64,000 bases of DNA from Pseudomonas putida (GCF_001941965.1 NZ_MKZO01000024.1:23895-87894), one strand, 5' to 3'. Numbered from the stretch's first letter, positions 27,828 to 34,924 are shown. Program-made: numbers and translations. Notes: generated from the sequence alone by a model not told the origin.

Positions 27828-27842
27828 CTACTCCGTTGGTAG
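27828..27842. promoter_or_regulatory. CTAC-N7-GTAG motif, candidate regulator site (copy 1)
   Basis: CTACTCCGTTGGTAG, an inverted repeat CTAC/GTAG with a 7-bp spacer, between the divergent cytochrome c550 and PQQ-ADH genes (124 and 135 bp from the two starts). It matches 13 of 15 positions with 31466-31480, in the other divergent region of the same cluster. An AgmR/ExaE-type LuxR regulator encoded here is the obvious candidate binder; this is inference. Confidence 0.5.
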
Positions 27843-27977
27843 TAGGGCTTGTGGGGCAATGCCAAGTCATGCCCGGCCTGGGAAGTTTTCCCGGCAAGGG
27901 CGGGAGTTTTTCCGTATCCGGGGTGAGGCTGGCGTTCCAGTCTATGCAGGCCAAAACCTCCATTGGGAAACACCAAC

Positions 27978-29846
27978 ATGACAATAAGATCGTTACCCGC
28001 CGCTCTCTCCCCTATCTCCCTGGCTGTGCAGGCCGTGCTGCTGGTCGGCACCCTGGCCATGGCGCCTGCCCATGCCAAGCCGGTTACCTGGGAAGACATC
28101 GCCGACGACCACAAGACCACCAACAACGTGCTGCAATACGGCATGGGCACCAACGCCCAGCGCTGGAGCACGCTGAACGCGGTCAACGACAAGAACGTGT
28201 TCAAGCTGACCCCGGCCTGGTCGTTCTCCTTCGGCGACGAGAAGCAGCGGGGACAGGAGTCGCAAGCGATCGTCAGCGACGGCGTGGTCTACGTGACCGG
28301 TTCCTACTCGCGGGTGTTCGCCCTCGACGCCAAGACCGGCAAGCGCCTGTGGACCTACAACCACCGTCTGCCGGACAACATTCGCCCGTGCTGCGACGTG
28401 GTCAACCGCGGTGCGGCGATCTTCGGCGACAAGATCTACTTCGGCACCCTCGACGCCCGCGTAATCGCCCTGAACAAGGACACCGGCAAGGTGGTGTGGA
28501 ACAAGAAGTTCGGCGATCACTCCGCCGGCTACACCATGACCGGCGCGCCGACCCTGATCAAGGACGGCAAGACCGGCAAGGTCCTGCTGATCCACGGCAG
28601 CTCCGGCGACGAATTCGGCGTGGTCGGCCAGCTCTATGCCCGCGACCCGGACACCGGTGAGGAAGTGTGGATGCGTCCGTTCGTGGAAGGCCATATGGGC
28701 CGCCTGAACGGCAAGGACAGCACCCCGACCGGCGACGTGAAAGCGCCGTCCTGGCCGGATGATCCGACCACCGAGACCGGCAAGGTCGAGGCCTGGAGCC
28801 ACGGCGGCGGGGCCCCCTGGCAGAGCGCGAGCTTCGATGCCGAAACCAACACCATCATCGTCGGCGCCGGCAACCCGGGCCCGTGGAACACCTGGGCACG
28901 CACCTCGAAGGACGGCAACCCGCACGACTACGACAGCCTCTACACCTCCGGCCAGGTCGGCGTCGACCCGAGCACCGGCGAGGTCAAGTGGTTCTACCAG
29001 CACACCCCGAACGATGCCTGGGACTTCTCCGGCAACAACGAACTGGTGCTGTTCGACTACAAGGACAAGGACGGCAAGCAGTACAAGGCCACCGCCCACG
29101 CCGACCGCAACGGCTTCTTCTACGTGGTCGACCGCACCAACGGCAAGCTGAAGAACGCCTTCCCGTTCGCCGACAACATCACCTGGGCCAGCCATATCGA
29201 CCTGAAGACCGGGCGTCCGGTGGAAAACGAAGGCCAGCGTCCGCCCAAGCCTGCCCCGGGTGAAACCAAGGGCAAGTCGGTGGAAGTCTCGCCGCCGTTC
29301 CTCGGTGGCAAGAACTGGAACCCGATGGCCTACAGCCAGGACACCGGCCTGTTCTACGTGCCGTCCAACCAATGGAAAGAGGAATACTGGACCGAGGAGG
29401 TCAACTACAAGAAGGGCTCGGCGTACCTGGGCATGGGCTTCCGCATCAAGCGTATGTACGAGGACCACGTCGGCTCGCTGCGGGCCATGGACCCGACCAC
29501 CGGCAAGATGGTCTGGGAACACAAGGAGCGCCTGCCACTCTGGGCTGGGGTGCTGGCGACCAAGGGCAACCTGGTGTTCACCGGTACCGGTGATGGCTTC
29601 TTCAAGGCCTTCAACGCCAAGACCGGCGAAGAGCTGTGGAAATTCCAGACCGGCAGCGGCATCGTCTCCCCGCCCATCACCTGGGAACAGGATGGCGAGC
29701 AGTACATCGGCGTGACCGTCGGCTACGGCGGCGCGGTACCGCTGTGGGGCGGCGACATGGCCGAGCTGACCAAGCCGGTGGCACAGGGCGGTTCGTTCTG
29801 GGTGTTCAAGATCCCGAGCTGGGATACCAAGACTGCGCAGCGTTGA
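27978..29846 (+). CDS. pedE: PQQ-dependent alcohol dehydrogenase, calcium type (ExaA/PedE)
   Basis: 622 residues with an N-terminal signal peptide (to about residue 33). It is a type I quinoprotein: an eight-bladed propeller that oxidises ethanol and other short alcohols and aldehydes in the periplasm. The adjacent cysteines Cys138-Cys139 (RPCCDVV) form the vicinal disulfide over PQQ. The active-site segment [13 protein letters not shown] has catalytic Asp349. Two residues on stands Ser351; lanthanide-dependent relatives (XoxF, PedH) have Asp there, so this is predicted to be the Ca2+ enzyme. Tryptophan-docking repeats ([19 protein letters not shown]) recur through the blades. Electrons should pass to the divergently encoded cytochrome c550. 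Confidence 0.94.
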   Translation: MTIRSLPAALSPISLAVQAVLLVGTLAMAPAHAKPVTWEDIADDHKTTNNVLQYGMGTNAQRWSTLNAVNDKNVFKLTPAWSFSFGDEKQRGQESQAIVSDGVVYVTGSYSRVFALDAKTGKRLWTYNHRLPDNIRPCCDVVNRGAAIFGDKIYFGTLDARVIALNKDTGKVVWNKKFGDHSAGYTMTGAPTLIKDGKTGKVLLIHGSSGDEFGVVGQLYARDPDTGEEVWMRPFVEGHMGRLNGKDSTPTGDVKAPSWPDDPTTETGKVEAWSHGGGAPWQSASFDAETNTIIVGAGNPGPWNTWARTSKDGNPHDYDSLYTSGQVGVDPSTGEVKWFYQHTPNDAWDFSGNNELVLFDYKDKDGKQYKATAHADRNGFFYVVDRTNGKLKNAFPFADNITWASHIDLKTGRPVENEGQRPPKPAPGETKGKSVEVSPPFLGGKNWNPMAYSQDTGLFYVPSNQWKEEYWTEEVNYKKGSAYLGMGFRIKRMYEDHVGSLRAMDPTTGKMVWEHKERLPLWAGVLATKGNLVFTGTGDGFFKAFNAKTGEELWKFQTGSGIVSPPITWEQDGEQYIGVTVGYGGAVPLWGGDMAELTKPVAQGGSFWVFKIPSWDTKTAQR

Positions 29847-29853
29847 TCTGAAA

Positions 29854-29887
29854 CAGGTCAAAGGGGGGTGATAGCCCCTTTGACCTG
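29854..29887 (+). terminator. Hairpin after the PQQ-ADH gene
   Basis: Perfect 13-bp inverted repeat CAGGTCAAAGGGG / CCCCTTTGACCTG with an 8-nt loop, 7 bp beyond the stop codon. There is no T run after it, so it may be a Rho-assisted or mRNA-stabilising end rather than a classical intrinsic terminator. Confidence 0.7.
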
Positions 29888-29899
29888 GCTTGCACAATC

Positions 29900-29991
29900 C
29901 CTGTGGGAGCTGGCTTGCCAGCGATAGGGCCAGACCTCACAACATCACTGTTCCTGCCGGCCTCATCGCTGGCAAGCCAGCTCCCACAGGG
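29900..29991. repeat. REP doublet (inverted pair, outward order)
   Basis: Plus-oriented GCTTGCCAGC-type REP followed by an inverted copy with about 40 nt between, in the 177-bp gap between PQQ-ADH and the pentapeptide protein. It leaves only a short stretch for a promoter of the latter. Confidence 0.88.
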
Positions 29992-30023
29992 TATTGCGCT
30001 GACCTCTAATGACGGAGCTATCC

Positions 30024-30677
30024 ATGAAATACCTCCCGCTACTCCTGACCCTCGCCATCACCCCTGCCTTCGCCGTGATCGCCGACGACGGCGACGACCA
30101 GCCACTGATCGTCAACGGTTGCGTGATCCAGCCGGAAAGCCAGTGCCCGAATGCCAACCTCGCCGGCGCCGACCTGAACAACCAGGACATGACCAAGATG
30201 AACCTGGCCGGTGCCAACCTCAAGGGTGCCGACCTGCGGCATGCCATCCTCGACCTGGCCAACCTGGAAAAGGCCCAGCTGCAAGGTGCCAACCTCAACC
30301 GTGCCAGCCTGCAACAGACCAACCTGCGCATCGCTGACCTCACCGGTGCCAGCCTGATTGCTACCCAGGCCTGGGGCATGTTCGCCCAGGGCGCCAAATT
30401 CAATGACGCCAACCTGAGCGGCGCCTACCTGGAATTCGCCCGCCTGTCCGGGGCCAAGCTGCACAACAGCAACCTGCAGGCCGCCGACCTGGAAATGACC
30501 TGGCTGAGCCGCGCCGACCTGCTCGGGGCGAACCTGTCGGATGCCAACCTGCAGGAAGCCAAGTTCGGTGAAAGCAATCTGGAAAAGGCCGATCTGCGGG
30601 GAACCCGCAAGCATTATGCGAATTTCCAGGATGCCAACATGGAAGGCTGCGAAGGCTGTCCCAAGACCTGGGATTGA
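30024..30677 (+). CDS. Periplasmic pentapeptide-repeat protein
   Basis: 217 residues with signal peptide MKYLPLLLTLAITPAFA, start after GGAG. From about residue 42 to 210 nearly every fifth residue is Leu in A(D/N)LXX repeats (ANLAGADLNNQDMTKMNL...), which fold into a right-handed quadrilateral beta helix. Cysteines occur near both ends (GC at 32-33 and CEGC near the C-terminus), possibly disulfide-bonded in the periplasm. It lies within the quinoprotein cluster, after the alcohol dehydrogenase. Proteins of this kind occur near exa/ped genes but I know of no defined role. Confidence 0.82.
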   Translation: MKYLPLLLTLAITPAFAVIADDGDDQPLIVNGCVIQPESQCPNANLAGADLNNQDMTKMNLAGANLKGADLRHAILDLANLEKAQLQGANLNRASLQQTNLRIADLTGASLIATQAWGMFAQGAKFNDANLSGAYLEFARLSGAKLHNSNLQAADLEMTWLSRADLLGANLSDANLQEAKFGESNLEKADLRGTRKHYANFQDANMEGCEGCPKTWD

Positions 30678-30690
30678 TAGTGTTTCCACT

Positions 30691-30763
30691 GGCCCAATCG
30701 CTGGCAAGCCAGCTCCCACAGGGTTTTGCGTAACCTGTGGGAGCTGGCTTGCCAGCGATGAGT
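30691..30763. repeat. REP doublet (inverted pair)
   Basis: Two inverted GCTTGCCAGC-type REPs with a spacer of about 13 nt, between the convergent pentapeptide protein and response regulator genes. Confidence 0.88.
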
Positions 30764-30771
30764 CCCTCACG

Positions 30772-31404
30772 TCAGGCCGCGATCCTGAGCAACCCCGTCT
30801 CGATCGCCAGATGCACCAGCTCCGCATGGGAGCTCACCTGCAACTTGCTCTTCAACACCGTCAGGTAGTTCGACACGGTCTTCCCGCTCAAACACAGATG
30901 CTCGGCAATCATGCGCATCGGCGTGCCCTTGGCCAGCATCAGGAAGATCTCGGTCTCACGCTGGGTCAGCCCGCCCAAGCGGGCATCCTTGTCCTCGGCC
31001 CGATGCGGCTGGGTGGCCAGTTGCGTGGCCAGCGCCTGCTCGATATAGGCATGCCCCGCCAGCACCCGGCGCACCGCTTCCAGCAGGGTCGCCGCCGCCA
31101 CCGACTTGGACAGGAAGCCACAGGCCCCCGCATCCAGCGCCTGGCGCACCAGCCCCAATTCGGTGTGTTCGCTGAAGAACAGCACGCGCAACTGCGGCAG
31201 GCGCTGGCGCAAGCGCCGGGTGGTCTCCAGCCCGCTGATACCGGGCAGGTCGAAATCCATCAGGACCAGGCCCGGCACCTGCTCCTGCACCCGTAACAAG
31301 GCTTCTTCACCGGAGGCGGCTTCGCGCACCGGCAGTTCTTCGGCAAGCACGGCGCTCAGGCCCAGGCGCAGCATGGGATGGTCGTCGACCAGCAGGATGT
31401 CCAT
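30772..31404 (-). CDS. LuxR-type (NarL family) response regulator of the quinoprotein cluster
   Basis: 210 residues from the start at 31404. The receiver domain (1-118) has DD at 7-8, phosphoacceptor Asp in LVLMDFDLPGISG and Lys in LSKSV. A short linker leads to the LuxR helix-turn-helix (about 145-205, LTQRETEIFLMLAKGTPMRMIAEHLCLSGKTVSNYLTVLKSKL). No histidine kinase is next to it. ExaE/EraR/PedR2-type regulators of ethanol oxidation have this architecture, but which orthologue this is cannot be decided by eye. It is divergent from the CxxxCW protein gene with the CTAC-N7-GTAG motif between. Confidence 0.85.
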   Translation of the reverse strand: MDILLVDDHPMLRLGLSAVLAEELPVREAASGEEALLRVQEQVPGLVLMDFDLPGISGLETTRRLRQRLPQLRVLFFSEHTELGLVRQALDAGACGFLSKSVAAATLLEAVRRVLAGHAYIEQALATQLATQPHRAEDKDARLGGLTQRETEIFLMLAKGTPMRMIAEHLCLSGKTVSNYLTVLKSKLQVSSHAELVHLAIETGLLRIAA

Positions 31405-31465
31405 CGGCGTTTTCTCTTTTGTTATCGCCACAGCCCCATGCTAGAGCGCTGCCCAAGCTCTCTGC

Positions 31466-31480
31466 CTACTACTTTGGTAG
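31466..31480. promoter_or_regulatory. CTAC-N7-GTAG motif, candidate regulator site (copy 2)
   Basis: CTACTACTTTGGTAG between the divergent response regulator (62 bp) and CxxxCW protein (83 bp) starts. It matches 13 of 15 bases with the motif at 27828-27842. Shared sequence and location in both divergent promoter regions of the cluster suggest one regulator. Confidence 0.5.
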
Positions 31481-31562
31481 CGCTTTTGCTGTCGATGGTC
31501 GCATTCACAAAGCCCCGGCACTGACCTGTAATACCGGCATAACAAAAACGAGACTGACGACC

Positions 31563-32111
31563 ATGCTGCCCCGTGTCCTGTCCGCCCTCTCCTGCCTGGC
31601 CCTGTCCGGCCTGCTTGCCGGCAATGCCCTGGCCGAAGCGCCGCCGTTTTCCGCCGATGGCTACCGCAACGGCCTGTACCGCAGCCCGACGCCAGCCACT
31701 GCCGAATCCGCGAAAACCGTCGATACCGCCCAGGTCCAGGCCTTGCTCCAGCAGCAACCCTCGGCCCTGCTCATCGACGTGTACAAGCGTCAGTTCCTCA
31801 ATGGCCAATTCATCGCCAGTGAACCCCACGCCAACCTGCCCGGCAGCCACTGGCTGGCCAATACCGGTGACGGCGAACTGGATGCGCAATGGAACCGGTA
31901 CTTCAGCCGTCACCTGGAACGCCTGAGCGATGGCAACCGCCAGCGCGCCATCGTCTTCTACTGCCGTTCCGATTGCTGGCTGAGCTGGAACGCGGTCAAG
32001 CGCGCCACGGCGCTGGGCTACACGCAGCTGTACTGGTACCGTGACGGTCTCGATGCCTGGGAAAATGCCGGCCTGCCCGTGGTCGCCGCCACCCCCGAAG
32101 CCTTTCCCTGA
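31563..32111 (+). CDS. PQQ-dependent catabolism-associated CxxxCW rhodanese-like protein
   Basis: 182 residues, signal peptide to about residue 24 (MLPRVLSALSCLALSGLLAGNALA). The diagnostic segment is Cys134-Arg-Ser-Asp-Cys138-Trp139 in IVFYCRSDCWLSWNAVKRA, within a rhodanese-like fold (LLIDVYKRQF near 69-78 and GYTQLYWYRDGLDAWENAGLPV at the end). This matches the TIGR family of PQQ-dependent catabolism-associated CXXCW proteins. The paired cysteines suggest sulfur transfer or redox chemistry in the periplasm, which would fit the SoxYZ-like carrier of the same cluster. The function is not established. A response regulator gene follows after 48 bp. Confidence 0.87.
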   Translation: MLPRVLSALSCLALSGLLAGNALAEAPPFSADGYRNGLYRSPTPATAESAKTVDTAQVQALLQQQPSALLIDVYKRQFLNGQFIASEPHANLPGSHWLANTGDGELDAQWNRYFSRHLERLSDGNRQRAIVFYCRSDCWLSWNAVKRATALGYTQLYWYRDGLDAWENAGLPVVAATPEAFP

Positions 32112-32159
32112 ACCAGCTGTTCCTTGCGGTCGAAACCAAAACAATAAGGTGCAAACGCC

Positions 32160-32825
32160 ATGTACAAGATTCTGATCGCCGACGACCATCCGCTGTTTCG
32201 CGAAGCCATCCATAACGTCATTAGCGACGGTTTTCCCGGTAGCGAAGTGATGGAAACCGCCGACCTGGACAGCGCCCTGGCGCTGACCGGCGAGCACGAC
32301 GATCTCGACCTGATCCTGCTCGACCTGAACATGCCCGGCATGCATGGCCTGGGCGGGCTGATCAACCTGCGCAACGAGGCGCCGACCATTCCGGTGGTGA
32401 TCGTCTCCGCCGAACAGGACAAGCAGATCGTCCTCCAGGCCATCACCTACGGCGCGGTGGGCTTTATCACCAAGTCCTCGCCGCGCTCGCAGATGACCGA
32501 GGCCATCGAGCAGATCCTCAATGGCAACGTGTACCTGCCGCCGGACATCATCCGCACCCAGAAGAGCGGCAGCCGCCGCAGCCAGAGCGAGGCCCAGGGC
32601 TTTGCGCCCGAGCTGTTGCAGGCCCTGACCCGCAAGCAACTGCTGGTGCTGGAACGCATGACCAAGGGCGAATCCAACAAGCAGATCGCCTACAACCTGG
32701 ATATCGCCGAGACCACGGTAAAGGCCCACGTGTCGGCGATCCTGCGCAAGCTCAACGTGCATAACCGGGTGCAGGCGATCCTTAGCGCGGGGGATATCGA
32801 CTTCACGGCCTATCTGCGTCGTTAG
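32160..32825 (+). CDS. agmR: LuxR-type response regulator AgmR (ErbR/PedR1-like)
   Basis: 221 residues. The receiver domain starts [40 protein letters not shown], with phosphoacceptor Asp in [13 protein letters not shown] and Lys in ITKSS. The C-terminal LuxR helix-turn-helix covers about 150-215 ([45 protein letters not shown]). The sequence closely fits the AgmR family, which activates PQQ synthesis and PQQ alcohol dehydrogenase genes in Pseudomonas. No cognate kinase gene is in the window. It follows the CxxxCW gene on the same strand and is probably co-transcribed. Confidence 0.85.
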   Translation: MYKILIADDHPLFREAIHNVISDGFPGSEVMETADLDSALALTGEHDDLDLILLDLNMPGMHGLGGLINLRNEAPTIPVVIVSAEQDKQIVLQAITYGAVGFITKSSPRSQMTEAIEQILNGNVYLPPDIIRTQKSGSRRSQSEAQGFAPELLQALTRKQLLVLERMTKGESNKQIAYNLDIAETTVKAHVSAILRKLNVHNRVQAILSAGDIDFTAYLRR

Positions 32826-32830
32826 GAATA

Positions 32831-32887
32831 ATTAATCGTTACGATGGAAATTAATCGTTGAAACACGCAGTTACGCTGAAGTAAGCT
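32831..32887 (+). promoter_or_regulatory. Promoter of the aromatic leader / DAHP synthase unit with repeated operator-like boxes
   Basis: Two direct copies of ATTAATCGTT (32831-32840 and 32850-32859) lie 19 bp apart start to start; the first is part of a palindrome ATCGT-T-ACGAT. Overlapping the second is TTGAAA (32858-32863), and after an 18-bp spacer comes TAAGCT (32882-32887). Together they read as a sigma-70 promoter with an operator over the -35 region. The first leader peptide starts 25 bp after the -10. The regulator is unknown; the boxes do not resemble the TyrR consensus. Confidence 0.5.
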
Positions 32888-32912
32888 CGAACGCATTCAA
32901 CTGGAGCAGCAC

Positions 32913-33047
32913 ATGAACCACACCACTCACCTCCACGCACAGCAAGCCGGTCGCCCAGCGCGTTCCGTTGCGTCCGTGGCTGCCTGTGGCTGCGCTGCCC
33001 CGGCCGCGTTTTATTTTGGGTATTGGTTTAGCCACAGGCGCCGCTGA
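32913..33047 (+). CDS. Leader peptide 1, aromatic-rich (44 aa)
   Basis: Short gene with CTGGAG before ATG 32913 and TGA at 33045. It starts MNHTTHLHAQQAGRPARSVA, passes through a Cys/Ala stretch and near its end has codons 33-39 TTT TAT TTT GGG TAT TGG TTT (Phe-Tyr-Phe-Gly-Tyr-Trp-Phe), followed by SHRRR and stop. Such a run of control codons just before a terminator is the hallmark of transcription attenuation. Complementary octamers CCTGTGGC (upstream) and GCCACAGG (33030-33037) flank the run and can form a pause hairpin. The product needs no function; ribosome stalling for lack of charged Phe/Tyr/Trp tRNA would be the signal. Confidence 0.75.
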   Translation: MNHTTHLHAQQAGRPARSVASVAACGCAAPAAFYFGYWFSHRRR

Positions 33048-33071
33048 TACCCACACCGGCGCCCATTAACA

Positions 33072-33136
33072 GGGCCGCCGAACACGAGAACTCTCGAACC
33101 CCCGGACGGCCCAGCCCTCCGGGGGTTTTGTTTTTT
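33072..33136 (+). terminator. Attenuator: intrinsic terminator with competing antiterminator stem
   Basis: Terminator: perfect 8-bp stem CCCCCGGA (33099-33106) / TCCGGGGG (33118-33125) followed by TTTTGTTTTTT. Antiterminator: GGGCCGCCG (33072-33080) can pair with CGGACGGCCC (33103-33112) with one bulged A. The second pairing uses the 5' arm of the terminator, so the two are mutually exclusive. A ribosome stalled in the aromatic run of leader peptide 1 would free 33072-33080. This is the classical 2:3 versus 3:4 switch read from sequence; it has not been folded computationally. Confidence 0.75.
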
Positions 33137-33173
33137 GCGCCGTCACCACCAGACACCATTGAGGAATCGACAC

Positions 33174-33314
33174 ATGAACTACGCCACCTACTACCGCTAC
33201 CAAAGCTCTGCCTGGCGATTTAGCCACTGCCGTTCGGGCCAGCCAGCCGCCTCCGACCGGTCCGTTGCGGGTGGCATCAACACACATTCAAGTATCTGTC
33301 GAACACAACGATAG
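33174..33314 (+). CDS. Leader peptide 2, Tyr/Trp/Phe-rich (46 aa)
   Basis: Starts at 33174 after GAGGAATC and ends TAG at 33312. The N-terminus is MNYATYYRYQSSAWRF: Tyr at codons 3, 6, 7 and 9 (all TAC), Trp at 14 and Phe at 16. The remainder is unremarkable (SHCRSGQPAASDRS...). It lies downstream of the attenuator for leader 1 and upstream of the DAHP synthase, so it is translated only on read-through transcripts. The four early Tyr codons make it a likely tyrosine sensor. Its stop codon touches the hairpin that precedes the DAHP synthase ribosome-binding site. No homologue is known to me. Confidence 0.65.
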   Translation: MNYATYYRYQSSAWRFSHCRSGQPAASDRSVAGGINTHSSICRTQR

Positions 33315-33349
33315 GGCCGAAGGCGCGGGACAGAACCCGCCTTCCGCCC
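33314..33349 (+). promoter_or_regulatory. Hairpin between leader 2 stop and DAHP synthase ribosome-binding site
   Basis: Stem built from GGGC, GAAGG and CGGG (33314-33329, with a mismatch and a CG bulge) pairing with CCCG, CCTTC and GCCC (33336-33349). There is no T run, so it is not an intrinsic terminator. It ends at the first base of the AGGGA ribosome-binding site (33350-33354). GCGGGT (33267-33272) inside leader 2 can pair with ACCCGC (33335-33340) as an alternative. A ribosome finishing leader 2 would cover the 5' arm, so translation coupling is plausible. Inferred only. Confidence 0.45.
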
Positions 33350-33363
33350 AGGGAATTCCGAAC

Positions 33364-34446
33364 ATGCAAGCGACTACCCAGGCACTGCCACTGAACACCC
33401 CTGCCGCAGCCAACACTTCCGTGAGCCTGCGTCTGCCCAGCCCCGTGCAACTCAAGCAGCAGTTGCCGCTCTCTGCGGCCCTCGCGGCCCAGGTCCAGCA
33501 GCACCGTGACGCGGTGAAACAGATTCTCGACGGTCACGACCCGCGCCTGCTCGTGGTGGTCGGCCCCTGCTCCCTGCACGACCCGCGCTCCGCCCTCGAA
33601 TACGCCGACCGCCTGGCCGCACTGGCCCGCGAACTGGATGACCAGTTGCTCCTGGTGATGCGCGCCTACGTGGAAAAGCCCCGCACCACCGTCGGCTGGA
33701 AAGGCCTGGCCTACGACCCGCAGCTGGACGGCAGCGACGATATGCACGGTGGCTTGCGCCTGTCCCGGGAACTGATGCTGGGCATGCTCGAACGCGGCCT
33801 GCCGGTGGCCACCGAGCTGCTGCAACCCATGGCCGCCGGCTACTTCGATGATGTGCTGAGCTGGGCGGCGATCGGTGCGCGCACCACCGAATCGCAGATC
33901 CACCGCGAGATGGTCAGCGGCCTCGGTCTGCCGGTGGGCTTCAAGAACGGTACTAATGGCGGTGTCGGTATCGCCTGTGACGCGATCCGCAGTGCAGCCC
34001 ATCCGCACCGGCATTTCGGCCTGGACGCCCAGGGCCACCCGGCCATTGTCGAGACCCTTGGCAACCCGGATACCCACCTGGTCCTGCGGGGCGGGCACAA
34101 GGGCCCGAACCATGACGCGGACAGTGTCGCCATGGCCCGCCAAGGGCTGGCCAAGGCCGGCATCGCCGCGCGGATCATGGTCGATTGCAGCCACGCCAAC
34201 AGTGGCAAGGACCCGCTCAAGCAACCGGCTGTGCTGCGCGATGTGATCGACCAGCGGGTCGCGGGTGATCGCTCGCTGGTGGGGGTGATGATCGAGAGCC
34301 ATCTGTTCGACGGCTGCCAGGTGCTGGGCAAGGGGCCGTTGAAGTACGGGGTGTCGATTACCGATGGTTGCCTGGGCTGGGACGGGACCGAGGCGATGTT
34401 GCGTGAGGCGGCTGGTCGGCTGCGCAAGGAGCGGGATTTTTCGTGA
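33364..34446 (+). CDS. 3-deoxy-7-phosphoheptulonate (DAHP) synthase, class I
   Basis: 360 residues. The enzyme condenses phosphoenolpyruvate and erythrose-4-phosphate in the first step of the shikimate pathway to Phe, Tyr and Trp. Family motifs are LLVVVGPCSLHDP (metal/PEP site Cys), RAYVEKPRTTVGWKGL, GARTTESQ, VGFKNGTNGG, LRGGHKGPN and MVDCSHANSGKDP. Length and pattern are those of AroF/AroG/AroH-type enzymes with feedback control by an aromatic amino acid; which one (Phe, Tyr or Trp) cannot be told by eye. The start at 33364 follows AGGGA. Two aromatic-rich leader peptides precede it, giving a strong case for end-product attenuation. Confidence 0.93.
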   Translation: MQATTQALPLNTPAAANTSVSLRLPSPVQLKQQLPLSAALAAQVQQHRDAVKQILDGHDPRLLVVVGPCSLHDPRSALEYADRLAALARELDDQLLLVMRAYVEKPRTTVGWKGLAYDPQLDGSDDMHGGLRLSRELMLGMLERGLPVATELLQPMAAGYFDDVLSWAAIGARTTESQIHREMVSGLGLPVGFKNGTNGGVGIACDAIRSAAHPHRHFGLDAQGHPAIVETLGNPDTHLVLRGGHKGPNHDADSVAMARQGLAKAGIAARIMVDCSHANSGKDPLKQPAVLRDVIDQRVAGDRSLVGVMIESHLFDGCQVLGKGPLKYGVSITDGCLGWDGTEAMLREAAGRLRKERDFS

Positions 34447-34452
34447 TCTCTC

Positions 34453-34542
34453 GGGCCCTATCGCCGGCAACGCCGGCTCCCACAGGATTCGGCGGTGCAC
34501 GCGGATACTTGTGGGAGCCGGCGTTGCCGGCGATAGGGCCCT
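34453..34542. repeat. REP doublet, GCCGGCGTTGCCGGC subtype
   Basis: Two inverted REP copies of the GCCGGCGTTGCCGGC subtype about 20 nt apart, immediately after the DAHP synthase stop. Confidence 0.9.
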
Positions 34543-34633
34543 CAAGAACACGGCAAACTTCCTACAAGGTTTCAGGAGAAATCACCCACCAATTCCGGTA
34601 GGCTCTGGCTTTTCCCAACAGGAGTACGTCCCC

Positions 34634-34915
34634 ATGGCCCGAGCCACTGCCCGCCACATCCTCGTCAGCAGCGAAGACAAGTGCAACGAACTGAAAGCAC
34701 AGATCGAAGCCGGCGCGGACTTCGCCGAAGTTGCCAAAGCCAACTCCACCTGCCCGTCCAGCCGCCAGGGCGGTGACCTGGGTTCCTTCGGCCCAGGCCA
34801 GATGGTCAAGGAATTCGACACCGTGGTGTTCAGCGCCCCGATCAACGTGGTACAGGGTCCGGTCAAGACCCAGTTCGGCTACCACCTGCTGGAAGTCACC
34901 AGCCGCCAGGACTGA
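34634..34915 (+). CDS. ppiC: Parvulin-type peptidyl-prolyl isomerase (PpiC)
   Basis: 93 residues, a single parvulin domain without signal peptide. The start at 34634 has AGGAG upstream. ARHILVSSEDKCNELKAQIEAGADFAEVAKANSTCPSSRQGGDLGSFGPGQMVKEFD and FGYHLLEV are the parvulin signature, including the active-site His residues (HILV and GYHLLEV) and Cys40. It catalyses cis-trans isomerisation of prolyl bonds in the cytoplasm. A second, similar gene is at 44830. It precedes the yejABE-like genes by 9 bp and may be in the same transcript. Confidence 0.92.
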   Translation: MARATARHILVSSEDKCNELKAQIEAGADFAEVAKANSTCPSSRQGGDLGSFGPGQMVKEFDTVVFSAPINVVQGPVKTQFGYHLLEVTSRQD

Positions 34916-34924
34916 TCGGTCTTG

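Noticed and set aside
27993..29897. 634-codon minus-strand open frame opposite the PQQ alcohol dehydrogenase
   Set aside because: Shadow of a gene with all quinoprotein motifs; no ribosome-binding site or recognisable fold.
32871..33287. Two short minus-strand frames opposite the aromatic leaders
   Set aside because: They cross the terminator hairpin and lack ribosome-binding sites; the plus-strand leaders have both signals and meaningful codon runs.
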